This document shows, in pieces, positions 33,798 to 41,295 of a stretch of DNA of 64,000 nt. The translations under genes and the position numbers were made by a program. Within the stretch, counting starts at the first letter, position 1. Each line of letters begins with the position of its first letter. The stretch is from Mesorhizobium sp. B4-1-4 (GTDB lineage: Bacteria; Pseudomonadota; Alphaproteobacteria; Rhizobiales; Rhizobiaceae): contig NZ_CP083950.1 of the NCBI RefSeq assembly GCF_006439395.2, forward strand, positions 4,030,001-4,094,000, read 5' to 3'. A model generated the notes under the pieces. It did no database searches, was not told where the DNA came from, and saw only the letters and a list, made by a program, of their open reading frames with translations.

Positions 33798-35372
33798 ATG
33801 AGCACGGTCAGCGCAGGATTTCGGCTCATGCGGGCCGGCTGGGTGCTGGTGCGCGAGGGCGTCGTCGCCGCCTTGCCCGGCGAGGAGTTGTCCGGCCTGC
33901 CGAAATTCGGCTGGCGGCTGGCGCGGCTGTTCACCCGTCGCCGCGCGCTCGCCTATCAGCGCAGTGACCGGCTGGCCAAGGCCGTGGTCCGGCTCGGCCC
34001 GTCCTATGTGAAGCTTGGCCAATTCCTGGCGACACGGCCCGACGTCGTCGGCAATGACATGGCGCTCGACCTTGCCATGCTGCAGGACAAGATGCACACC
34101 TTTCCGAGGGCCGAGGCGATCGCGGCCATCGAAGCGTCGCTCGGGCGCAAGGTGGCCGATCTCTACGCGCAATTCGGCGACCCGGTCGCCGCCGCTTCCA
34201 TCGCCCAGGTCCACGCCGCCGAAACCCTCCACGAAGGTGCTGCCAGCAAGGTGGCGGTGAAGGTGATCCGGCCGGGCGTGCGCCGCCGCTTTTTTCACGA
34301 CTTGGAAAGCTATTTCCTCGCCGCCCGCCTGCAGGAAAGATACATCCCCTCGTCACGCCGGCTGCGGCCGGTTCAGGTCACCGAGACGCTGGCGCAAACC
34401 ACCAAGATCGAGATGGACCTGCGCCTCGAAGCCGCGGCACTCTCCGAACTTGGCGAAAACACCAGGGATGATCCCGGCTTCCGCGTACCCTATGTCGACT
34501 GGGAACGTACCGGCCGCGACGTGCTGACCATGGAATGGGTCGAAGGGGTCAAGATGAACAACATCGCCGGCCTCGAAGCCGCCGGCCACGACCTGAAGGC
34601 GATCGCCGCCAATCTCGTCCAGTCGTTCCTGCGCCATACGCTGCGCGACGGCTTCTTCCATGCCGACATGCATCCCGGCAATCTGTTCGTCGAAGCGAAT
34701 GGCACCATCGTCGCCGTCGATCTCGGCATTGCCGGCAGGCTCGGCAAGAAGGAGCGCCGTTTCCTCGCCGAAATCCTCTACGGCTTCATCATGCGCGACT
34801 ATCTGCGCGTCGCCGAGGTGCATTTCGAGGCCGGCTATGTGCCGCGCCAGCACAATGTCGCGGCCTTCGCACAGGCGATCCGCGCCATCGGCGAGCCGAT
34901 CCACGGCCAGCCGGCCGAGACAATTTCGATGGCCAAGCTTTTGACGCTGCTGTTCGAGGTGACCGAACTCTTCGACATGGCGACAAGACCGGAACTGATC
35001 CTGCTGCAGAAGACCATGGTGGTGGTCGAGGGCGTGGCGCGTACGCTCGATCCGGTCTTCAACATGTGGAAGACGGCCGAGCCGGTGGTCAGCGGCTGGA
35101 TCGCCGGGAATCTCGGCCCGCGCGGCATGATGATCGATGCGCGTGATGGCGCCAAGGCGCTGCTGACGCTCGCCCGCCAGGCGCCGGAGCTTGCGGCGCG
35201 CACTGATCGGCTGTCGCGAGAGATCGATCTGATGGCCGAGCACGGGCTGCGCTTCGACGAAACCACCGCCCGCGCCATCGGCAAGGCCGAGGCCCGGTAC
35301 AGCCGTTCGGGCCGCGTCGCGCTGTGGGTAATCGCGCTGACACTGGTCTATATTGCCTGGAAGCTGATCTAG
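33798..35372 (+). CDS. ubiB: UbiB/ABC1 family ubiquinone biosynthesis protein
   Basis: A 524-residue atypical kinase-like protein needed for ubiquinone biosynthesis. Seen are the KxGQ motif in VKLGQFLATRPDVVG near residue 75, the Ala-rich loop AAASIAQVHAA, the ATP-site lysine in VAVKVIRPGV, HADMHPGNLF near residue 290 and VAVDLGIAGRLG. A C-terminal helix (VALWVIALTLVYIAWKLI) anchors it in the membrane. I prefer ATG 33798 (MSTVSAGFRLMRAGWV) over the in-frame ATG at 33753. Confidence 0.93.
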   Translation: MSTVSAGFRLMRAGWVLVREGVVAALPGEELSGLPKFGWRLARLFTRRRALAYQRSDRLAKAVVRLGPSYVKLGQFLATRPDVVGNDMALDLAMLQDKMHTFPRAEAIAAIEASLGRKVADLYAQFGDPVAAASIAQVHAAETLHEGAASKVAVKVIRPGVRRRFFHDLESYFLAARLQERYIPSSRRLRPVQVTETLAQTTKIEMDLRLEAAALSELGENTRDDPGFRVPYVDWERTGRDVLTMEWVEGVKMNNIAGLEAAGHDLKAIAANLVQSFLRHTLRDGFFHADMHPGNLFVEANGTIVAVDLGIAGRLGKKERRFLAEILYGFIMRDYLRVAEVHFEAGYVPRQHNVAAFAQAIRAIGEPIHGQPAETISMAKLLTLLFEVTELFDMATRPELILLQKTMVVVEGVARTLDPVFNMWKTAEPVVSGWIAGNLGPRGMMIDARDGAKALLTLARQAPELAARTDRLSREIDLMAEHGLRFDETTARAIGKAEARYSRSGRVALWVIALTLVYIAWKLI

Positions 35373-35417
35373 CTCCGCCGCGTCAGCACTGTCCGTAGCT
35401 TGCTGCGATATGATTGC

Positions 35418-35435
35418 ATTGCTATCATTGCTATC
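35418..35435. promoter_or_regulatory. Tandem FitA-like half-site upstream of the RHH-coaBC fusion
   Basis: Two head-to-tail copies of ATTGCTATC at 35418-35426 and 35427-35435. The sequence TGCTATCA at 35420-35427 equals, as far as I recall, the half-site bound by the gonococcal FitA ribbon-helix-helix antitoxin. The array is 25 nt before the start codon of a gene whose product begins with a FitA-like domain, as expected for autoregulation. Binding is inference. Confidence 0.5.
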
Positions 35436-35459
35436 GGAAGATGAGCAGAGCGCAATCAC

Positions 35460-36932
35460 ATGGCAAGCATCACCATTCGCAACCTCGGCGATGAGGTCAA
35501 GGAACTGCTGCGCCGACTGGCGGCGGAAAACGACCGTTCCATGGAAGAGCAGGCACGAGTCATGATCCGGGCCGCGGTTGACGGGCAGGCCCTGCCGACC
35601 GGTCGCCTCGACCAGATTGAGAAAGCCCTGCACGACCTGGCCGCCTCACAGGGCTCGACGGCCCCGGCCATCGCAACGGCAGCCAGGATTTCTGCCCGCG
35701 GCAGTCTCTCCGGCAAGCGCATCCTGCTCATCATCGGCGGCGGCATTGCAGCCTACAAGGCGCTGGACCTGATCCGGCGGCTGCGCGAGCGCGGTGCCGC
35801 GGTGCGGGTGGTGATGACGTCAGCCGCGCGGGAGTTCGTCACCACGCTGTCGGTCGGCGCGCTTTCGGCAGATCATGTCTTCACCGAACTGTTCGACCGC
35901 AATGACGAGCATGATGTCGGCCACATCAGGCTGTCACGCGAGGCCGACCTGCTGGTGGTGGCGCCTGCGACCGCCGACCTGATGGCCAAGCTTGCCAATG
36001 GCCACGCCAACGACCTCGCATCCACCGTGCTGATCGCCACCGACAAACCGGTGCTGATGGCACCGGCCATGAACCCGAGGATGTGGGCGCATCCTGCGAC
36101 GCGGCGCAACCGCGCCACGCTGGCCAAGGACGGCGTTGCCTTTGTCGGCCCGGCCAAAGGCGAGATGGCTGAGAGCAATGAGGCGGGCGAAGGCCGCATG
36201 GCCGAACCGCTGGAGATCGTCGCCGCGATCGAGGCGCTGCTCGATCTCAGTCCGAAACCTTTGGCTGGCAAGAAAGTCATCGTCACTTCCGGCCCGACGC
36301 ATGAGCCGATCGACCCGGTGCGCTACATCGCCAACCGTTCGTCCGGCAAGCAGGGCCACGCCATCGCGGCGGCACTGGCAAGACTGGGCGCCGATGTGCG
36401 ACTGGTCTCCGGCCCGGTCGCCATTGCCGATCCGGCCGGCGTGAAGACCATTCGCGTCGAGCGCGCGCAAGAGATGCGCGATGCGGTGGAGCAGCTTTTG
36501 CCTGCCGACGCCGCGGTCTTCGTCGCTGCCGTTGCCGACTGGCGCTCCGAAAATTCGGCCGGCGAAAAGATCAAGAAGGTGGCGGGCGAAGGGCCACCGG
36601 TGCTTCGTATGGTGGAGAACCCCGACATCCTTGCCGGGGTCGGCCACCACAAGCAGCGACCCGGCCTGGTCGTGGGCTTCGCCGCCGAGACGCAGGACCT
36701 TTTGCGCAATGCCGAGGCCAAGCTGAAGAAGAAAGGCGCCGATTTTATCGTCGCCAACAACGTCTCGCACGAAAGCGGCATCGGCCCTTCAGGCGTCATG
36801 GGCGGCGATCGCAACCGGGTCCGGATCGTCTCGAAGACCGGCGTCGAAGAGTGGCCCGAAATGACCAAGGACGAGGTGGCGGCACGGCTCGCCACCCTGA
36901 TCGCCGAGCGCCTCAAAACGATCGTCGTCTAA
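35460..36932 (+). CDS. coaBC: CoaBC with an N-terminal FitA-like ribbon-helix-helix domain
   Basis: A 490-residue fusion. Residues 1-45 (MASITIRNLGDEVKELLRRL, AAENDRSMEEQARVMIRAAV) match the FitA/VapB-type ribbon-helix-helix DNA-binding domain; a linker of about 35 residues follows. From about residue 84 it is a normal bifunctional coenzyme A enzyme: the flavin-dependent phosphopantothenoylcysteine decarboxylase part (GKRILLIIGGGIAAYKALD, active-site His in VGHIRLSREADLLVVAPATA, and LMAPAMNPRMW), then the phosphopantothenate-cysteine ligase part (GPTHEPIDPVRYIANRSSGK, AAVADWRSENSAGEKIKK). The frame runs without break from ATG 35460. No other start fits CoaBC alone with a clear ribosome-binding site. 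The partner toxin of the antitoxin family is absent. Confidence 0.93.
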   Translation: MASITIRNLGDEVKELLRRLAAENDRSMEEQARVMIRAAVDGQALPTGRLDQIEKALHDLAASQGSTAPAIATAARISARGSLSGKRILLIIGGGIAAYKALDLIRRLRERGAAVRVVMTSAAREFVTTLSVGALSADHVFTELFDRNDEHDVGHIRLSREADLLVVAPATADLMAKLANGHANDLASTVLIATDKPVLMAPAMNPRMWAHPATRRNRATLAKDGVAFVGPAKGEMAESNEAGEGRMAEPLEIVAAIEALLDLSPKPLAGKKVIVTSGPTHEPIDPVRYIANRSSGKQGHAIAAALARLGADVRLVSGPVAIADPAGVKTIRVERAQEMRDAVEQLLPADAAVFVAAVADWRSENSAGEKIKKVAGEGPPVLRMVENPDILAGVGHHKQRPGLVVGFAAETQDLLRNAEAKLKKKGADFIVANNVSHESGIGPSGVMGGDRNRVRIVSKTGVEEWPEMTKDEVAARLATLIAERLKTIVV

Positions 36933-37018
36933 CCAGGACGCGCGACGCACGCACCGCCTGCCGCTCGACGGTGGCCAGGCGATGCCTCAGCTTCGCCGGT
37001 CCGGAGACCCTCTCCCCG

Positions 37019-37600
37019 TCAATTGGCCAAAAGCTCCGCCGTGCGGGCAAGAGCCCCGCCGAAGCCGTTGAGCGGAACGGAAAAGCTCACCTGCTGTCCC
37101 GTGTCGGCCGCGAAAGCGTCGATCTTGAGCGTCGTGCCCGACTTGAGCAGCGGCGTGACGTTGGCATCGAATGCCACAGGCACGAGGCAGCCGACCACCT
37201 GACAGGTGTTGAACGGCAGGCTGCCATCGAGTTTCTGGTCGTCGACGGTCAGGGTGACGCCCTTGGCGAGCGCGAGGCCAAACGGCAGGGCAAGGGTTCC
37301 GCTCGCGTCGTCGCCGCTCTTGCTCGACAGCTCGATCGCCAGCAGACGCTGGTTGCTCTGCTTGTTGAACTGCTGATGCGACAGGCTGCATACTTTGGCA
37401 GTGCCCGATACCTGGCAATTGACCGTCCAGTCGCCATGGGTTTCAGACAAGGCCGACGCGCCGCCAGGCAGTTGCGGCGCACTGGCGGCGGCATTTGCGG
37501 CCGGAGCCGCCTTGTCGCCCTTCGTTTGCGCCGCCATGGCCGGCAGACCAGCTATGCAGGCCGCACCCAGCATCGCCACAAGATACGCGTACTTTCTCAT
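37019..37600 (-). CDS. Invasion-associated locus B (IalB)-like exported protein
   Basis: A 193-residue secreted protein: signal peptide (MRKYAYLVAMLGAACIAGLP), an Ala-rich linker, then an IalB domain with GDWTVNCQVSGTAKVCSL, QRLLAIEL, NTCQVVGCLVPVAFD and a terminal VSFSVPLNGFGGAL. Four cysteines are in the family's positions. The start ATG 37600 has GGGAGGGG upstream. IalB was named in Bartonella for erythrocyte invasion, but rhizobial homologues are envelope proteins of unknown role. Confidence 0.88.
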   Translation of the reverse strand: MRKYAYLVAMLGAACIAGLPAMAAQTKGDKAAPAANAAASAPQLPGGASALSETHGDWTVNCQVSGTAKVCSLSHQQFNKQSNQRLLAIELSSKSGDDASGTLALPFGLALAKGVTLTVDDQKLDGSLPFNTCQVVGCLVPVAFDANVTPLLKSGTTLKIDAFAADTGQQVSFSVPLNGFGGALARTAELLAN

Positions 37601-37722
37601 CAAGACCCCTCCCGCCCGACCCCGTCTCGAGCCAGCCTGGAAACTGACCTTGAGACACGCGCTGACTGCGTTCTGTTTCACGCCGTTGTATCTGACAGAC
37701 AGGCCGACGCCATTGACGCCAT

Positions 37723-37866
37723 TCAGCTCGAGGCCGGCGCCGACCGATAGAGCGGCGAACCGACCGCTTCCGTCAAGTACAATGCGGGGTTGCCGGGCAG
37801 ATTCTCCGCCGCGGCAAAGCGGCCTTCGATCTCCCATGCCTTGTTCGAGAACTCCGCCTCGGCCAT
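37723..37866 (-). CDS. Possible 47-aa protein upstream of the IalB gene
   Basis: The frame from ATG 37866 reads MAEAEFSNKAWEIEGRFAAA and ENLPGNPALYLTEAVGSPLY to a stop at 37723. The composition is protein-like (few Arg/Pro runs, balanced charges), unlike the shadow frames around it. The frame is open further upstream, so the start is unsure. No family recognised; the region between IalB and the secreted protein holds nothing else. Confidence 0.3.
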   Translation of the reverse strand: MAEAEFSNKAWEIEGRFAAAENLPGNPALYLTEAVGSPLYRSAPASS

Positions 37867-37929
37867 GGCATCGCCGGACAAACGTCCTATATATGAAGGA
37901 TGAATAGCATCTTTGGCAGGAATGAGCGG

Positions 37930-38238
37930 ATGTCAGTACATCGACCATCGATGTTTTTTGCATCGGCGGTGCTGGCGGCGGTGGTGTTGGCCGGCGTTGC
38001 TGTGCCTGCTTCCGCGCAAGCACTCAACCCCGCTGCCAACGGCAACGCGCTGATCCAGCAGAACGATCTGCAGACGTTGCAGAACCGGGTTCAGCGGGAG
38101 CAATTTCAGCAACAGCAACAGCAGTATCGGGCCCAGGACCGCGTGATCGTCCAGCAGCCGCCGCCGGTAGTGCCGAAGGTCAGGCCAACCTGCCAGACGC
38201 AGATAATCGGCAACACAGCTGTGAGCACTTGCCGCTGA
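37930..38238 (+). CDS. Exported Gln-rich small protein of unknown function
   Basis: A 102-residue protein with signal peptide (MFFASAVLAAVVLAGVAVPA, cleavage after ASA), a Gln-rich middle (LQTLQNRVQREQFQQQQQQY) and a C-terminus with two cysteines (RPTCQTQIIGNTAVSTCR). The start ATG 37930 has AGGA about 7 nt upstream; an ATG at 37900 is less favourable. No named family recognised. The Q-rich coil and the CQT...STCR end are seen in other short periplasmic proteins of rhizobia. Confidence 0.75.
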   Translation: MSVHRPSMFFASAVLAAVVLAGVAVPASAQALNPAANGNALIQQNDLQTLQNRVQREQFQQQQQQYRAQDRVIVQQPPPVVPKVRPTCQTQIIGNTAVSTCR

Positions 38239-38369
38239 CGGGTCGGTATCTCCTTTTATTTAGCCGACTTAGATGGTAGGGGCGCTCTAGTGCCCCCCTT
38301 GCGGCGGTTTGGGTTTTGCAAAGGCGCCGCATCACGCTATGGGGGCACTGCACCGACTGGATTTTACGA

Positions 38370-38846
38370 ATGGCAGCCACCAAGAAAAAGGCCGTGCGCA
38401 AGGCCAAGAAAGGCGAGAGAATCCGCCAGGTCGCCGCGGTCCCCTTTCGGCGGAACGCGCACGGCGATATCGAGGTGATGCTGGTCACGTCGAGAACGAC
38501 GAGACGCTTCATCGTGCCCAAGGGTTGGCCGATGAAAGGCAAGAGCGGACGCAAGGCAGCCACCATCGAGGCGCAGGAGGAAGCCGGCGTGCTTGGCAAG
38601 ACGCTGAGAGAGCCGGCAGGCTCCTATTCCTACTGGAAGCGGCTGGCCAGCCACTTTGTCCGGGTCGACGTCATCGTCTATCTGCTTGAAGTGACGGAAG
38701 AGCTTGCCCACTGGCAGGAGGCCAAGCGGCGGCAGCGGGCATGGCTGGCGCCGGCCGACGCGGCGATGCTCATCGACGAACCGGATCTGTCGACGCTGGT
38801 GAAGACCTTGAAGCTTCCCGAGCCCGCGCCACTCGACCAGGTATAG
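38370..38846 (+). CDS. Nudix hydrolase
   Basis: A 158-residue Nudix protein with a basic N-terminal tail (ATKKKAVRKAKKGERIRQVA). The core has FIVPKGWPMKGKSGRKAATI followed by EAQEEAGVLGKTL, the Nudix box region. The classical REUxEE is represented by IEAQEEAG, the variant common in the diphosphoinositol-polyphosphate-phosphohydrolase-like group of alphaproteobacteria. The substrate is unknown. The start ATG 38370 has no strong ribosome-binding site. Confidence 0.88.
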   Translation: MAATKKKAVRKAKKGERIRQVAAVPFRRNAHGDIEVMLVTSRTTRRFIVPKGWPMKGKSGRKAATIEAQEEAGVLGKTLREPAGSYSYWKRLASHFVRVDVIVYLLEVTEELAHWQEAKRRQRAWLAPADAAMLIDEPDLSTLVKTLKLPEPAPLDQV

Positions 38847-38849
38847 GCT

Positions 38850-39700
38850 TCACGCACCAGCCTCATCCTCCTCCGGAAACGGCCGCGCCGGTGTGCCTGC
38901 ATAAGCCCACAGCCATTCGCGCGGCAACGGGCCCTTGTTGCGCTCGGCTTGCTGCGATTGTTCCCAGGCATGCGCCAGGATGCCGGCAGAGCGCGACAGC
39001 ACGAAGAGCCCGCGCGTCAGCGGCGGCGGAAAGCCGAGTTCGCCATAGATGACGGCCGTGGCGCCGTCGATGTTGAGCGGTATTCTTTTGCCTTTGCGCC
39101 GCGCGACGTCAGCCTCGAGGCCTCGGCAATCTCGGCGAAACGCCCCTTGACGACACCACGCGCGGCAAAGTCGCGGGTCAGTTCCAGCAGGCGCGGCGCG
39201 CGTGGATCTACCGGATGGAAGCGATGGCCGAAGCCCGGCACATAGCCCTTCTCCTCGGCGAAGAAGCGGTCGAGCCATAACGAGACGGCATCTTGGAGCG
39301 TCGCCTCACCATCGAGCGCCACCGCGATGTCGCCATAGAAAGAAAGCGCCTGTTCGCCGGCGCCGCCATGCACATCGCCGAGCACGTTGATGGCCGAAGC
39401 CATGGCGCTGTTGACGCCGACGCCGCAGGTCGCCACCATGCGCGCGATGGCGATCGACGGCGCCTGCGGTCCGTGGTCGACGGCCGCGCCCCAGCGCAAC
39501 ACCCAGCAGTGCCGCCTGGTCCTCGCTGGGCAGTTCGCCGCGCAACATCAGCCAGATCATCGCCGGGAAGCTGACGCGGCCGATCAGGTCCTGGATTTCA
39601 TAGCCGCGCAGCCGGATCACGCCGGGACTCATCTCGATGAGCCGGTCTGCCACCATTCCTCGCCGCGTTCGCGGCCAGTCTTCTTCTCCTCGCCGCTCAT
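38850..39700 (-). pseudogene. Citryl-CoA lyase/citrate-synthase-like gene, three frameshifts
   Basis: The protein can be followed only across four frame segments: MSGEEKKTGRERGEEWWQT from ATG 39700; LIEMSPGVIRLRGYEIQDLI from about 39641; WGAAVDHGPQAPSIAIARMV through GEQALSFYGDIAVALDGEA and GYVPGFGHRFHPVDPRAPRL; and finally GKRIPLNIDGATAVIYGELG to the stop at 38850. Breaks lie near 39643 (one base missing), 39500 (one extra or two missing) and 39118 (one missing). The GFGHRFHPVDPRA segment is the citrate-synthase-type His region. The family sits beside CoA-transferases. As written it is non-functional. Confidence 0.8.
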
Positions 39701-40840
39701 GCCCGTGCTTTCGCCTTGGCACGTGGCGGCAGCTGGGCGAAGATCTCGTCAATATGCTCGCCGAGCGCCGGTGGTGGCCTGGTCGGCAGCGGCGCTTCGC
39801 CATCGACCATGAACCCGCCGCGCAAGACGGTCAGCGGTCTGTCCACGTCAGGCACATCCTCGAAACGCGCGGTTACCTGGCGTTCGAGCACTTGCGGCTC
39901 GGCCAGCACTTGCGGGATGGTCAGTACCCTGCCCGCCGGCACGCCGGCACGATTGAGCGTCTTTTCCCAGGCCGCCGCCGAGGTACCTGCCAGGGCCTCC
40001 TCGATCTCGGTTTTGAGCACCGTGCGGTTCTTTTTGCGCGTCTCGCGCTCGGCGAAACGCGGATCCGAGGCCAGGTCCGGCCGCCCGATCAGCCGGCAAA
40101 GCGTCACGAACTGCTCCTGCTTGTTGGCGGCAATGTTGAGCAGTCCCTCGCCGGTGCGGAAGGCACCCAAGGGCGCCGCCGTCATGTTCTCATTGCCCAT
40201 CGGCTTGGGGTCGACCCCTGCCGTGAGATAATTCGATACCGGCCAGCCAAGGGCGGAAAGCGTGCATTCCAGCATCGACACGTCGAGGAAGGCGCCCTCG
40301 CCCGAGGTCTTCTGTTTGACCAGCGCCGAGGCGATGGCGAAAGCGCCGACCGACCCGCCCAGCGTATTGGCGACGGGATAGCCGACGCGCACGGGCGCCG
40401 TTTCCGGCGTGCCGGTGATGCTCATGATGCCCGACAGGCCCTGGATGATCTGGTCATAGGCGGGATTGTCGCGCATCGGCCCGGTCTGGCCGAAACCCGA
40501 TATCGCGCAATAGACGACGCCGGGACGGACCGCCTTCAGCGCCTCATACCCAAGGCCGAGTCGATCCATCACGCCGGGCCGAAAATTCTCCACCAGCGCA
40601 TCGGCGCTGGCAACCAGGTCGAGGAAGCGCTCGCGATCGGCCTCTTTCTTCAGATCGAGCACGACAGATCGTTTGCCGGCGTTCTGCGCCAGGAACGAGG
40701 CGCCCATGCGGCACTGTTGAGCTTCGGCGAACCACCGAGCTGGCGCGCCAGGTCGCTGCCTTGTGGGCCTTCGACCTTGATCACATCGGCCCCCAACAGG
40801 GCCATCTGATAGGCGCAAGCAACGGACGTCTTATGCGTTG
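39697..40840 (-). pseudogene. CaiB/BaiF CoA-transferase, frameshifted, N-terminus unclear
   Basis: Class III CoA-transferase: from about 40710 to the stop at 39697 one frame reads NAGKRSVVLDLKKEADRERF, VENFRPGVMDRLGLGYEALK and SGFGQTGPMRDNPAYDQIIQ, typical of the family. The preceding part, AYQMALLGADVIKVEGPQGS, DLARQLGGSPKLN, is in another frame; the break is near 40711, equal to one missing base. Upstream of about 40830 the expected N-terminus is not recognisable. Its stop overlaps the ATG of the downstream frameshifted gene by 4 nt, so they once formed an operon. Confidence 0.8.
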
Positions 40841-41295
40841 AAGAAACGCAGCGTCGACGCGCGTGCTGGGGCCGGCCAGCGTCAAGGCGCCTAGCAAAAC
40901 GCGTCCCGGTCCGAATACCGGCGCCGAGACTCCAGGCGGCGGCTCGCGCCACTCGTGCCTTCGGCGAGGATGCCTCCATGCTGGAGCAAGCCAGCCTCGC
41001 GGCGGAGGCTCAGCCCTAGGTCGTTCGGTTGCGACCCAGGCAAGATGGCCGATAAGCCTCAAATACAAACTGATTCAATTCGAAGCAGTTGCCTGACGTT
41101 GCGTAATATTCGGCCGCCATGGCAAGAATCGCCGCCACAAACAGGGGAAAGTATTTATTTGCTGTTAAGCCCGCCATGATAACCGGATCGTTGTCGCCAG
41201 CCGAGCGACATGCGGGAAACAACATCGTCTCAACCGGTGAATGAAACAGTCGGACAGACGCGCTGACAGGATCATGGCAAGCCCATGAGGATTCG
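40841..41295. other. Non-coding tract upstream of the GGDEF-EAL gene
   Basis: No intact gene seen. It holds the lost N-terminal part of the CoA-transferase on the left and should hold the promoter of the GGDEF-EAL gene on the right. The part 41050-41230 is noticeably richer in A and T than its surroundings. Confidence 0.45.
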
